This document shows, piece after piece, positions 9,267 to 17,687 of a stretch of 64,000 nt of DNA. The stretch comes from Colwellia psychrerythraea 34H (lineage in GTDB: Bacteria > Pseudomonadota > Gammaproteobacteria > Enterobacterales > Alteromonadaceae), in NCBI RefSeq assembly GCF_000012325.1, contig NC_003910.7:3658001-3722000 (forward strand), written 5' to 3'. Below the pieces are notes generated by a model, which made no database searches, was not told where the DNA came from, and saw nothing but the letters and a program-made list of their open reading frames with translations. Made by a program: the position numbers and the translations under genes. How positions within the stretch are numbered: the first letter of the stretch is position 1; every line of letters starts with the position of its first letter.

Positions 9267-10114
9267 TGTCAAACTCAAACATTCAACAAGCTGGTGCCCG
9301 ATACCAAGCCTCATTCGCGTCATTAAAAGAAAAAAATGAACAAGCCTTCATCCCTTTTGTCATGATTGGCGATCCTAATGCTGAACAGTCAATTGCTGTT
9401 ATCAAAAGTTTAATTGATGCTGGAGCTGATGCCTTAGAGTTAGGTATTCCATTTTCGGATCCAAGTGCTGATGGTTTGACTATTCAAAATGCAGCTCTTC
9501 GTGCTTTAGGTGCTGGCATCAACACCGATATTTGTATTGATATATTAAAAAGAGTAAGAGAATACGCGCCACAGATACCTATTGGTTTATTGCTTTATGG
9601 CAACTTAGTTTTTGCACGCGGTATTGATGCCTTTTATCGGGATATGAGCGCAGCTGGAGTTGATTCAGTTTTGATTGCTGATGTACCTATTAGAGAGAGT
9701 GAACCGTTTAGAGAAGCGGCATTAAAATACGGTATTGCTCCTATTTTCATTGCGCCTCCTAATGCGAGTGATGAAACCTTACGTGAAGTGTCCTCATACT
9801 CTCGTGGTTATACCTATGTATTAAGTCGCGCAGGCGTGACCGGCGTAGACACGGCAGAAAGCCCCAAAAACACTGTTACGACGACAGCAAACAAGTTAAT
9901 TGATAGTTTAGCAAAATATCATGCTGCGCCTCCTGTGCTAGGATTTGGAATTTCAACACCACAACAAGTTAAAGATGCCCTCAAAGCAGGCGCTCTTGGT
10001 GCAATTAGTGGATCGGCAGTAGTTAAAATCATTGAAGATAACTTAGCCGACGAAAGTAAAATGCTCATTGATTTAACGCATTTTGTTAAAGATATGAAAG
10101 CTGCTACGAGGTAA
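9266..10114 (+). CDS. trpA: Tryptophan synthase alpha chain
   Basis: A 282-residue barrel enzyme that releases indole from indole-3-glycerol phosphate. The catalytic acids are Glu58 in ALELG and Asp69 in DPSADG. The phosphate loop [10 protein letters not shown] is near residue 230. Its ATG shares one base with the trpB stop (TAATG), implying coupled translation. It is the last gene of the operon and is followed by a strong terminator. Confidence 0.97.
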   Translation: MSNSNIQQAGARYQASFASLKEKNEQAFIPFVMIGDPNAEQSIAVIKSLIDAGADALELGIPFSDPSADGLTIQNAALRALGAGINTDICIDILKRVREYAPQIPIGLLLYGNLVFARGIDAFYRDMSAAGVDSVLIADVPIRESEPFREAALKYGIAPIFIAPPNASDETLREVSSYSRGYTYVLSRAGVTGVDTAESPKNTVTTTANKLIDSLAKYHAAPPVLGFGISTPQQVKDALKAGALGAISGSAVVKIIEDNLADESKMLIDLTHFVKDMKAATR

Positions 10115-10162
10115 TAAACGCCTAATAACGTTAAGTTATCAAGTGACCGGCTAATTAATAAC

Positions 10163-10200
10163 AATAAAAAAAGGAGCAATTATATTGCTCCTTTTTTATT
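10163..10200 (+). terminator. trp operon terminator (bidirectional)
   Basis: AAAAAAAGGAGCAAT and ATTGCTCCTTTTTTT form a long stem around a TAT loop, followed by a T-run. The A-run on the other side allows it to stop the convergent minus-strand gene as well. Confidence 0.85.
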
Positions 10201-10208
10201 ATGTTTAT

Positions 10209-10565
10209 TTAAATTCTCAACATGCGGACTGATAAAAAAACTATCACTAACGTTAAACCGATAAAGAGCAATGCTAAAAGATGATACAAACTTCGTTGCA
10301 ATTTAATTTTAGCCCGTGTAAACACGCCTTGTGAGACTTCATCGTTCTTTGGGAGATTATGGAAAAGAGAAAGTAATATATTAAATAGTAATAACCATAT
10401 CAAGCCAACAAAACTTAACATAGCTGTAGGATCGGTTGATTGCGTTGGCAAAGATGTTTGCAGCACCTGAGCAACAATAACTGCAATGAGCAGTACTGCC
10501 ACTATATAAGTCAATTTACGAAATGGTTGTAGCTTTGAAGACAGTTTTTCTAATATTTCCAACAT
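10209..10565 (-). CDS. Small predicted membrane protein, unknown function
   Basis: A 118-residue protein if started at the ATG at 10563-10565 (MLEILEKLSSK). A TTG start nine codons further upstream is possible. Three hydrophobic segments are visible: residues about 20-38 (YIVAVLLIAVIVAQVL), 53-73 (MLSFVGLIWLLLFNILLSLF) and 96-114 (LLALLFIGLTLVIVFLSV). Basic residues lie between the second and third. I do not recognise a family. It converges with the trp operon at the shared terminator and lies downstream of the two CsrB-like RNA genes on the same strand. Confidence 0.6.
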   Translation of the reverse strand: MLEILEKLSSKLQPFRKLTYIVAVLLIAVIVAQVLQTSLPTQSTDPTAMLSFVGLIWLLLFNILLSLFHNLPKNDEVSQGVFTRAKIKLQRSLYHLLALLFIGLTLVIVFLSVRMLRI

Positions 10566-10693
10566 GAACAGCCCAACTCTCAAATGACTCAATGATTTTC
10601 GAATAAATGACGTTCAAAGCATACGGTACTGGTTGATAATGATTTTCCCTAGTAAATCATATCGATAAACGAACATAGATTATAATCTAAACA

Positions 10694-10726
10694 TAAAAAA
10701 ATGCGACTCAATGAGTCGCATTTTTG
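10694..10726 (-). terminator. Terminator of CsrB-type RNA copy A
   Basis: ATGCGACTCA (10701-10710) and TGAGTCGCAT (10712-10721) pair perfectly. The A-run at 10695-10701 gives a U-tail on the minus strand. The identical stem recurs at the end of copy B. Confidence 0.85.
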
Positions 10727-11341
10727 TAACTAGCTTATACGGTGCGTCCTGCACACATATTAATGATCTCATTTCTTCCTTGAACAACTATCCTTAGTAT
10801 ATCCTTTATGAATCCATTCATGTCCATGTTGGGTAACGGTTACGTTTCCTATTCAATCATCCATAATTAGTGTCTTCCTGACCCTATTTCCTTTAAAGTA
10901 TACAATTCAACAATTCCGTGTTTTATCCTTTAGTTAACCTTCCTTAGCTAACATTCCTTGGTAATAGTCTTCCGTAACTATTGTCTTCCTGACCTTGGTT
11001 ATCCTCACCAAGCCACATCCTTGTTTATATCATCCATAGCGGCATCCTACCACTAGACTTCATCCTTAAAGCCTCCTTGTTAAACCCTATTATTAATAGC
11101 ACTAACGTGTTATTAATAATTAAAGCATCCTGCTTTAGGTTTTCCTTCTCTCTTATACAAGCATCCTTACTCATATATTCCTTGAAATGCATCCATTGCA
11201 TTATTCCTGCTCAACTCAATCCCTGAGTCATGTTACCGTCCTCGGTAAGTCCTTAAGTTACTATATCCATCTTAGTAACCGCATCTTCCTTAATCACGTT
11301 ACAAGTAACGCCGAAGCCCCCTGCTCCTTGTCTCCCTGACA
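10694..11341 (-). ncRNA. csrB: CsrB-type sRNA, copy A (about 650 nt)
   Basis: No protein-coding gene fits this stretch. Read on the minus strand it contains about 35 GGA trinucleotides, many in CAGGA, AAGGA or GGAAG contexts. These are the CsrA-binding signature of CsrB/CsrC/RsmZ sponge RNAs. It ends in a perfect hairpin (ATGCGACTCA / TGAGTCGCAT) with a U-tract. A -10-like TAATAT lies at 11348-11353, and an 18-bp UvrY/GacA-type palindrome at 11508-11525. A related copy lies directly upstream. CsrB RNAs titrate CsrA and so relieve its translational repression. Ends are estimated from the promoter and terminator. Assignment is by motif and context, not by alignment to known CsrB. Confidence 0.8.
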
Positions 11342-11347
11342 TGATTG

Positions 11348-11353
11348 ATATTA
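11348..11353 (-). promoter_or_regulatory. -10 element of CsrB-type RNA copy A
   Basis: TAATAT on the minus strand, in the block GGTGTAATAT that is conserved as GGTGTATTAT in copy B. No good -35 box is visible, which suits an activator-dependent promoter. The predicted RNA start is near 11341. Confidence 0.5.
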
Positions 11354-11507
11354 CACCTAAATATCGTTTATCGAAGCGAGTAATAACAAAGTTCAAAATG
11401 TAAAAATAATGTAACAAAAACTTTTTTTATTTTACTCTTATTAATCAGTACGATAGGATTTATTGGTCTTATGTTCTAGCTGAAATTGCCAACATATCTC
11501 ACACTGA

Positions 11508-11525
11508 TGTAGGACATGTCTTACA
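11508..11525 (-). promoter_or_regulatory. UvrY/GacA/VarA-type upstream activating site, copy A
   Basis: TGTAGGACATGTCTTACA is one base from a perfect palindrome and matches the TGTAAG-N6-CTTACA site bound by GacA-family response regulators at csrB/rsmZ genes. It lies 172 bases upstream of the -10 element, exactly the spacing of the copy B site. The surrounding ~45 bases are also conserved between copies. Confidence 0.75.
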
Positions 11526-11639
11526 AAGAATACAGAGGTTTGGCGGTGTTATTATTTATCCAGAGATGAACTAGAGTAAATACGGTTTGAAGCGGGGTTG
11601 TCGAGTAATTTTTATAACTGGGTGATTTATTAGGATCTA

Positions 11640-11672
11640 TAAAAAATGCGACTCATTGAGTCGCATCTTTAT
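11640..11672 (-). terminator. Terminator of CsrB-type RNA copy B
   Basis: The same 10-bp stem as copy A, ATGCGACTCA (11646-11655) with TGAGTCGCAT (11657-11666). The A-run at 11641-11646 gives the U-tail on the minus strand. Confidence 0.85.
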
Positions 11673-12175
11673 AACTAGCTTATATGGTGCGTCCTGCACA
11701 CATATTTAATGATCTCATTTCTTCCTTGAACAACTATCCTTAGCACATCCCTTATGAGTCCACTCATATCCATTTAGAAAAACGATTAGTCTCTCATTTA
11801 ATCATCCATAATTCATGTCTTCCTGACATTGGCTATCATCACTAAGCCATATCCTTTCATTTCTTCCTTTGTGGTATCCTACCACTCGACTCTATCCTTA
11901 AAGTCTCCTTATCAAACCCTATCCTGAATAACACAAAAATATTATTTAGAATTAAAGCATCCTGCTTTAGGTTTTCCTTTTATCTGACACAAGCATCCTT
12001 ACTTATATCTTCCTTGAATAGCATCCGTTGCATCCAACTTTCTCAACTCAATCCTTAAGTAATAATTACCGTCCCGGTAAGTCCTTAAGCCACTAGATTC
12101 CATCTCAGTAACTTGCATCTTCCTTAATAGCATTACAAGTAATGCTGAAGCCCCCTGCTTCTTGTCTTCCTGACA
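11640..12175 (-). ncRNA. csrB: CsrB-type sRNA, copy B (about 535 nt)
   Basis: A second GGA-rich RNA on the minus strand (about 26 GGA in ~510 bases), clearly homologous to copy A. Both start with a GTCAGG-AGACAAG block and a GCAGGGGGCTTC hairpin. They share a TTACCG..GGTAA region, GCATCCTGCTTTAGGTTTTCC read on the plus strand, and identical terminator stems. Copy B is about 110 bases shorter, lacking part of the middle repeats. A 63-codon ORF that can be read inside it is a by-product of the low stop density. Its own palindromic activator site lies at 12342-12359 and its -10 at 12182-12187. Confidence 0.8.
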
Positions 12176-12181
12176 GGAATA

Positions 12182-12187
12182 ATAATA
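12182..12187 (-). promoter_or_regulatory. -10 element of CsrB-type RNA copy B
   Basis: TATTAT on the minus strand, in the conserved block TTTAGGTGTATTAT. Predicted RNA start near 12175. Confidence 0.5.
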
Positions 12188-12277
12188 CACCTAAACATCA
12201 TTGGTCGAAGCAGGTTAACAATTAAGATCCAAATACAGAAACAACATCACAATTAATGACAAAAAATAACCGATTAC

Positions 12278-12290
12278 AATCAATAACTTA
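12278..12290 (+). promoter_or_regulatory. Candidate IHF site upstream of CsrB copy B
   Basis: AATCAATAACTTA fits the IHF consensus WATCAANNNNTTR at every position. It lies between the activator palindrome and the promoter, where DNA bending would bring them together. IHF involvement at csrB is known in E. coli. Copy A has a weaker match at nearly the same offset (near 11443). Confidence 0.45.
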
Positions 12291-12341
12291 AGGTTGTGAT
12301 TTAAATAAAGCAGCAGAAATTGCCAATATATCTCACAGTGA

Positions 12342-12359
12342 TGTAAGACATGTCTTACA
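12342..12359 (-). promoter_or_regulatory. UvrY/GacA/VarA-type upstream activating site, copy B
   Basis: TGTAAGACATGTCTTACA is a perfect 18-bp palindrome with the GacA-family half-sites TGTAAG and CTTACA six bases apart. It sits 172 bases upstream of the copy B -10 element. Confidence 0.8.
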
Positions 12360-12361
12360 AA

Positions 12362-12398
12362 AAAAATAGCACTTTGTCAGTGCTATTTTTTTTAGGGA
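12362..12398 (-). terminator. Terminator of the GNAT gene (bidirectional)
   Basis: AAAAAAAATAGCACT and AGTGCTATTTTTTTT form a long stem around TTGTC. It isolates the GNAT gene from the CsrB-type RNA locus downstream. Confidence 0.8.
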
Positions 12399-12455
12399 AT
12401 GAAATTAGGGAACAAGAGACCTACAGTAGCTTCAATAAAAGCAAATAAATAACAT

Positions 12456-13127
12456 TTATTCTTCTTTATCTCGATAGTGAACCATCACAGAACCACAGAC
12501 ATTGCCTACTGTCACCTCTTTAACCGTGTGATAATCAACCTGTTTGAAGAATTCTTTAAATTTTCCTGAGGTTGCATACACCGCAACACCCTCACTATCG
12601 GGATGTTCATCAAGAACTGTATTTACAGCGGCCATTAAGTAGTGACCAAAACCATGCTGTTGATGCAGTGGATGAACTGCGATAAAGGATAAAAAGTGAA
12701 ATATTTTTAACGGCACAGCAGCCAATACAGTGTGCTCTTTTTGCATCATTTGTTTGGTACTAAAGTAACCTGCATTCAACAGCATCTTTAAACGCCAATG
12801 CCAAAAACGATCACTCGCCAATGTTTCATCAGGGCTATTAATACAAGCAACACCAACCATAGCCTCACCTAGATACAGTCCAATCATAGGCTGTTTAGCT
12901 TGCCAGAAAGCATTAAGTTCTTCCCTGATAGCACCACGAAGACGTTGCTCATAATCTTCTTTATCGCTTTTAAAAATATCCAAAAAAACGGGGTCATCAT
13001 GATAGGCCTGATATAAAAGGGACGCGGCTAATTTCAATTCATGAGCACCCAAATATGTCGCTCGAATATTAACGTCTTGATTTATATTGCTATCAACACT
13101 ACTTTCTACCGATACTGTCTCACTCAT
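12456..13127 (-). CDS. GNAT-family N-acetyltransferase
   Basis: A 223-residue protein. The acetyl-CoA binding motif A of the GNAT fold is visible near residues 145-170: FLSFIAVHPLHQQHGFGHYLM, a Q-x-x-G-x-G-type pyrophosphate loop, followed by a helix and GVAVYATSGKFKEFFKQVDYH. About 20 residues of Ser/Asn-rich sequence precede the domain. The substrate cannot be told from sequence. It is a single gene with its own terminator. Confidence 0.75.
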   Translation of the reverse strand: MSETVSVESSVDSNINQDVNIRATYLGAHELKLAASLLYQAYHDDPVFLDIFKSDKEDYEQRLRGAIREELNAFWQAKQPMIGLYLGEAMVGVACINSPDETLASDRFWHWRLKMLLNAGYFSTKQMMQKEHTVLAAVPLKIFHFLSFIAVHPLHQQHGFGHYLMAAVNTVLDEHPDSEGVAVYATSGKFKEFFKQVDYHTVKEVTVGNVCGSVMVHYRDKEE

Positions 13128-13245
13128 TATTATCCCTACTCTGACGATGGATGATCATTAATTTAACAACCCACCATACCAGTATAATTTCAAATAGGTC
13201 AAATATAATAAGTTTATAACAAACTGTTACTATAGATGTGGAGAT

Positions 13246-13275
13246 AAAAAATACCCCGCTATGCGGGGGATTTAA
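13246..13275 (-). terminator. Terminator of the DUF3192 lipoprotein gene
   Basis: CCCCGC and GCGGGG pair around TAT, with an A-run on the plus side that becomes a U-tail on the minus strand. It lies just beyond the lipoprotein stop. Confidence 0.75.
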
Positions 13276-13295
13276 AAATTCAAGAAAACTGATAA

Positions 13296-13688
13296 TTAAT
13301 TTGCTATAACCTTATCAATTTTTGAATAATCTCCACCATTACCTGTTTCTACTAGTTGGCCATTAATAAACTGGAGGAAAGTACATTCATCTTTTGTCGT
13401 TAAACCATCTTTATGTTTGCGTTGGGTGCGATAATATAGAACGCGCACTGTATTATCGCCATCAGCATAAGTCTCAGAAAAATCAGAAACACCTAAATTT
13501 TCTTGTATATCCATAAATGAAGTGCCTAATTGTACTTTGGCAATTTTCTTACGATTTTTATAAGTTCGGTCTTCGCTATCACCAACAAAACCATGATCCA
13601 TTCCGTCGTCATTTATTTTAATAACACATCCAGATAATGTCATAGCTAGTGGAGCTGCAATCAGTAAAGCTATTATTGATTTTTTCAT
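13296..13688 (-). CDS. DUF3192-family lipoprotein
   Basis: A 130-residue protein with a lipoprotein signal peptide: a basic start, hydrophobic core and lipobox LSGC with Cys at residue 21. The mature part has VQLGTSFMDIQENLG, then VRVLYYRTQRKHKDGLTTKDECTFLQFINGQLVETG, the DUF3192 signature. The function is unknown. The fold resembles small beta-rich outer-membrane-associated lipoproteins of the SmpA/BamE kind, which is an inference only. A paralogue with an uncleaved membrane anchor instead of a lipobox is at 21913. Confidence 0.8.
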   Translation of the reverse strand: MKKSIIALLIAAPLAMTLSGCVIKINDDGMDHGFVGDSEDRTYKNRKKIAKVQLGTSFMDIQENLGVSDFSETYADGDNTVRVLYYRTQRKHKDGLTTKDECTFLQFINGQLVETGNGGDYSKIDKVIAN

Positions 13689-13880
13689 GTCTATATTTCC
13701 TAAGGTGTTTTAATATTTATTATAATGCTCAGATGTATTAAGGCAAAAAACAAGCCAAATAATTAAGTGACTGAATTTAAAGAGTTTTAAAAAATAAGAA
13801 AATGAAAACCAAGACATCTTTAGTTATATTGGCTAAAATATAGTTAAATTAATTATTCATATTCCAAATCAGTAAGTAAA

Positions 13881-14246
13881 ATGACAATTATCGATGAAAT
13901 TTTAATCTGCGCAAATCAATTAGCTAATGCCGGAACAAAGCCGACAGTTGCTTTAGTAAAAGCAAAGCTAAGTCAACGTGCTCCATTAGCTACGGTAATA
14001 ACTACTCTGAAAGGCTGGCAGCATCAACCCGACTTTATTGCTCCTACTATTAATGAAGAACAAGTAGTGAATAACGATTCATCGGCAAAAAACACGTCGG
14101 AGTTACTGGAATCCTTACTTGAAAATGGTGTGATAAAAAAAGTGATTCAACAATCATTAGCTTTGGAATTAACTGAAATGAAAAAAGAACTATATGAGAT
14201 GAAGTTGCTCATCAACAACTTAAGTGAGCAACTGACTAAAAAGTAG
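13881..14246 (+). CDS. Small protein with KfrA-like N-terminal region and C-terminal coiled coil
   Basis: A 121-residue protein. The start (IDEILICANQLANAGTKPTV) looks like the N-terminal helix-turn-helix of KfrA-type DNA-binding proteins (A-L-x-x-x-G-x-x-P-T-V-A-x-V). The last 45 residues form a predicted coiled coil (LELTEMKKELYEMKLLINNLSEQL). The middle is acidic and probably disordered. It might be a small DNA-binding or nucleoid-associated factor, but I would not name a function. It converges with syd. Confidence 0.55.
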   Translation: MTIIDEILICANQLANAGTKPTVALVKAKLSQRAPLATVITTLKGWQHQPDFIAPTINEEQVVNNDSSAKNTSELLESLLENGVIKKVIQQSLALELTEMKKELYEMKLLINNLSEQLTKK

Positions 14247-14266
14247 GAATGATTTAATCTTTGCTA

Positions 14267-14869
14267 TTATGATTTTTCACTCACTACATTTTTATGAGTT
14301 AACTGACTTATAAACTCAGCTAATGAATCGCTGAGTTTTTTATGCGGCTTACAACCAACTTGTTCGACCCAGACCTCTCCACTACTGTTATCTACAGAAA
14401 TAATCATGTCTTCCTCGTCGGTAACAGCGAAAAAAACAGTTTCAACTTGCTTTAACTTTTGTTTCATTAAAATATGACCGATGATATTTTCTTGTAATCG
14501 TTCAAAATCGTCTTTGTTCCAAGCAAAAAGAAGAGATAATTCACCGTCATCAGACTGCGCTTCAATATCACCGCTAAAAATAGTGGTGAAATATATTTTA
14601 ATATCCGGATGTAATTCAATATTTAATGCTGACTCGACATTCTCAAAAGAGAGTGCTTCTTCTTTGTTATCAGCTAATTGAACACTTTCCATTGCAACGG
14701 CTTGCCAGTAATGGTGACTAGTATCATGTGAACCTAAGTCACACGGTGATGGCCATTGTTCATCATGTTCTACTGTAGGAAGATGTCCAAATTGCTCGAC
14801 GTGTTGTTGACTATAGCTTTTACTGAAGTTTAAAATCGCTTGCGTTAAAGTTTTATTTGTAGATGTCAT
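14267..14869 (-). CDS. syd: SecY-interacting protein Syd
   Basis: A 200-residue Syd protein starting at the ATG at 14867-14869 (MTSTNKTLTQAILNF). A longer reading begins 21 codons earlier but would overlap the queF start, and it lacks family similarity. AAAGGA lies just upstream of the chosen ATG. Family features are the W-P-S-P-C motif, IKIYFTTIFSGDIEAQ, the DDFERLQENIIGHILMKQ stretch and ISVDNSSGEVWVEQVG. Syd is a peripheral inner-membrane protein that binds SecY and monitors faulty SecYE complexes. It is divergent from queF, the usual arrangement in this group. Confidence 0.93.
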   Translation of the reverse strand: MTSTNKTLTQAILNFSKSYSQQHVEQFGHLPTVEHDEQWPSPCDLGSHDTSHHYWQAVAMESVQLADNKEEALSFENVESALNIELHPDIKIYFTTIFSGDIEAQSDDGELSLLFAWNKDDFERLQENIIGHILMKQKLKQVETVFFAVTDEEDMIISVDNSSGEVWVEQVGCKPHKKLSDSLAEFISQLTHKNVVSEKS

Positions 14870-14924
14870 ATAAAGAAAAGATCCTTTAAAATAGCGAGAT
14901 ACTAGCTCACTACTGAAAAATTTT

Positions 14925-15785
14925 ATGGCCAATTATCAAAATGCAACGGAACTCAGCAAATTAACACTGGGGAAAAGTACACAATATTGCAGCGAATATA
15001 CCGCAGATTTGCTACAAGGAGTACCTAGAAGTTTAAATAGGGACGACTTAGCACTAAATCAAAGTAATTTACCTTTTGTAGGTGAGGATGTTTGGTATGG
15101 ATATGAACTATCATGGTTAAATGGAAAGGGTAAGCCCGTTGTCGCTGTTGCTGAATTTCGATTTGCTTGCACCAGTGACAATATTGTTGAATCAAAGTCG
15201 TTTAAACTTTATTTAAATAGCTTTAATCAAACACGGTTTTCCAGCATTAAAGACGTAGAGAAAGTATTAACTAAAGATCTATCAAAAATAGCTGGCTCTG
15301 AGGCAAGCGTAAATTTGTTTGGTGTTGATCACTGCCCTGCCTTAGATATTGCCAAAAAATCAGATAAATGTATTTGTATTGATGGTGAAGATATCAGCAT
15401 AGACAATTATCAATATGACCCACAATTGCTCGCTACAGCACAAGATGAAAGATCAGGATCTCAAATTGAAGAGTATTTAGTTAGCCATCTATTAAAATCT
15501 AATTGTTTAATAACTAATCAGCCAGATTGGGCGAGCATCTATATCCATTACCGTGGTAAAGCGATAGATCATTCATCATTGCTAAAGTATTTAATATCCT
15601 TTCGCCAGCACAATGAATTTCATGAACAATGTGTAGAGAGAATCTACTGTGATTTACAGCAATTTTGTCAACTTGATGAGTTAACCATTTTTGCACGCTA
15701 CACCAGACGAGGAGGGTTAGATATTAACCCATTCAGAAGTAGTCATATTGAACAAGCTCCTTTTGCCAGAACATTGCGCCAATAA
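14925..15785 (+). CDS. queF: NADPH-dependent 7-cyano-7-deazaguanine reductase
   Basis: A 286-residue type II (two-domain) QueF that reduces preQ0 to preQ1 in queuosine synthesis. The catalytic Cys194 and Asp201 lie in SNCLITNQPDW. The N-terminal half carries EFRFACTSDNIVESKSFKLYLNSFNQTRF. RYTRRGGLDINPFRS ends the protein, as in other QueF enzymes. The start overlaps the upstream region of syd, 55 bases from its ATG, so both promoters share a very short divergent spacer. Confidence 0.95.
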   Translation: MANYQNATELSKLTLGKSTQYCSEYTADLLQGVPRSLNRDDLALNQSNLPFVGEDVWYGYELSWLNGKGKPVVAVAEFRFACTSDNIVESKSFKLYLNSFNQTRFSSIKDVEKVLTKDLSKIAGSEASVNLFGVDHCPALDIAKKSDKCICIDGEDISIDNYQYDPQLLATAQDERSGSQIEEYLVSHLLKSNCLITNQPDWASIYIHYRGKAIDHSSLLKYLISFRQHNEFHEQCVERIYCDLQQFCQLDELTIFARYTRRGGLDINPFRSSHIEQAPFARTLRQ

Positions 15786-15795
15786 CAGAGAGCAC

Positions 15796-15852
15796 TCCTA
15801 TAAAAAAAAAAAGCATAGAGCGACATAACATGCGTGCTTTATGCTTTTATAT
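15796..15852. terminator. Bidirectional terminator between queF and the M61 peptidase
   Basis: AAAAGCATAGAGC and GCTTTATGCTTTT form an imperfect stem around a 14-base loop. A-runs precede it and T-runs follow, lying between two convergent genes. Confidence 0.6.
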
Positions 15853-15854
15853 GA

Positions 15855-17687
15855 CTATTTCTTCTCTGGAAAATCGACACCCATCCATGCTTTAAAAAAT
15901 GCTTTTTGTTCGACACTTGCCTTTGCAATTGGAATGATTTTTAACTTATTTTTAGGTATCGCTGCCAGTTTAAGACGGCTAGTTATTAACTTATCTCTTC
16001 GAAAATAGGTAACCGTAATAGTTTGTTTCGGTTTAAAATCTTTTAAACGGTTATCAAGTTCATTGTCGAGCAGGCGCAGTCCATCGATTGCAACAATGAC
16101 ATCTTCTGTCGTAAGTCCTGCGTCCCATGCTGGACTATTTTTCTCTACCGATGAAACAATTAAATCATGGTTATCTAGCTTAGTTTTAAGACCAGTCCAA
16201 ACTTTAGATTGCTCACTCGATTTATCCTTAACATTTTTAGCATAACTCATCTTTAGACCAGCTTTAGCTAATAAACGGTTAAAATTAATTTTTGTTGTTC
16301 CTTGGATATTTTTTTGCCACCAAACTTGATAGTCGTCACCTGTTATCTGTTCTAATATACTTAAAACATCTTGTTCATCATAGCCTTTTGGCAGGCGATG
16401 TTGTTGGTAAAGTTGATTGTGTGCATTTCGATAACTTTTCGATAATGCAGTTTTAGCGAGAATATCAAAATCAAGTAACCAAGAGGCTAAAAATCCTTCT
16501 GAATAAATGTTCACGCTATGATTATTACCATAATCTCCTCCCTCACTTATCCAAGCATCAAAGCTTGCTTGTGCCACACTCTGACTTTCTTTCCCTGGTT
16601 TATGAGCATGCGCGGTAATTCGTTTAGCTAACGCAGTAAAAAATTCATCTGTCGTCATTAAATTACCACGTAATAAAAGCTGGTATTGCAAATAACTGGT
16701 TGAACCTTCTACTAACCATAACAAGTTAGAGTAATTTTCTTGTTGATAATCGTAAGGCACAATGCCTTTCGGGCGATACTGCTTTACATTCCATGTATGA
16801 ACAAATTCGTGAGCAGCAACAGCAATAAAACTGAGGTAATCTTTTCGGGTTGAAAATTTAAAACGCGAACGCTGAATTATGGTTGAATTTACATGCTCTG
16901 TTGCACCGCGAGCACCACTCGTTGCGTGCACCATAAATACATAACGCTTAAAAGGGTATCCCTGCCAAACATGCTTACTTTGTTTTACCAATATTTGTAA
17001 ATCTTTAACCATTTTCGCACTGTCGTAATTACCTTCTCCCCATATGACCAGTTCATACTGTCGATTATCAACGCTAAACTGATAGTGTTCATTAATACCG
17101 CTTTCAATAGGAGAATCTACTAGTTGATCATAATCATGGGCAATAAATTGATGGCTATTATTACCGGATTCAAGACCAGAAAAGCTTTTCCATAATTTAG
17201 GCACTGAAAGCTGTACGATATGTTCTGAACTTCGACTTGCCTGACTGTACATAACAACGGCGGAGCTATCTAAAAAAGCATGGCTATCATCAATATGACG
17301 AGTTCTTTTCGCCAATTGGTTTGCATAAACTTGGTAAGTTAAAGTGATTTTTTTGTTTTTAGCATCACTCACCTGCCACGTATTTTTATCTATTTTATGC
17401 CAGCTAAGCACATTACCTTGGCTATCTTGAGCAATGAATTCACGAATTCCATTGGCTAAGTTGAGCGTCTCGTATCGACCGGTACGCCAAGTAGGAAGAT
17501 AAAAGTTAACTTTACTTTCATTTACTTGCTCAAATTTAAGTTCAACGTTCGCTAAATGGTGCTCTGGTTGCTCTACGCTGATGTTAACTTCTACACTCGC
17601 ATTAGCTGATATCAGCTGTGTAAAAAATAAAGATATTGCTATTATTAATTTAATTTTATAATTAAATACGCGCGTAAATTCGCTCAT
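15855..17687 (-). CDS. M61-family (glycyl aminopeptidase-like) metallopeptidase with PDZ domain
   Basis: A 610-residue exported zinc peptidase. An N-terminal signal sequence (LIIAISLFFTQLISANA) is followed by the all-beta M61 N-domain. The zinc site HEFVH is at 293-297 in AAHEFVHTWNVKQYRPKG, with the third ligand Glu in WLVEGSTSY near 328. A PDZ domain (ENSPAWDAGLTTEDVIVAIDGLRL) is near residue 510. The family cleaves N-terminal glycine or alanine from peptides. Length and domain order are normal. It is monocistronic and converges with queF. Confidence 0.88.
   Translation of the reverse strand: MSEFTRVFNYKIKLIIAISLFFTQLISANASVEVNISVEQPEHHLANVELKFEQVNESKVNFYLPTWRTGRYETLNLANGIREFIAQDSQGNVLSWHKIDKNTWQVSDAKNKKITLTYQVYANQLAKRTRHIDDSHAFLDSSAVVMYSQASRSSEHIVQLSVPKLWKSFSGLESGNNSHQFIAHDYDQLVDSPIESGINEHYQFSVDNRQYELVIWGEGNYDSAKMVKDLQILVKQSKHVWQGYPFKRYVFMVHATSGARGATEHVNSTIIQRSRFKFSTRKDYLSFIAVAAHEFVHTWNVKQYRPKGIVPYDYQQENYSNLLWLVEGSTSYLQYQLLLRGNLMTTDEFFTALAKRITAHAHKPGKESQSVAQASFDAWISEGGDYGNNHSVNIYSEGFLASWLLDFDILAKTALSKSYRNAHNQLYQQHRLPKGYDEQDVLSILEQITGDDYQVWWQKNIQGTTKINFNRLLAKAGLKMSYAKNVKDKSSEQSKVWTGLKTKLDNHDLIVSSVEKNSPAWDAGLTTEDVIVAIDGLRLLDNELDNRLKDFKPKQTITVTYFRRDKLITSRLKLAAIPKNKLKIIPIAKASVEQKAFFKAWMGVDFPEKK

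Noticed and set aside
10694..12175. The two long similar blocks as an insertion-sequence duplication
   Set aside because: No transposase, no terminal inverted repeats and no target duplication. The shared parts are promoter, GGA motifs and terminator, which fits duplicated RNA genes.
11999..12190. A 63-codon minus-strand ORF
   Set aside because: It lies within the GGA-rich CsrB-type RNA, has no counterpart in the sister copy, and its apparent codons follow the repeated GGA motifs.
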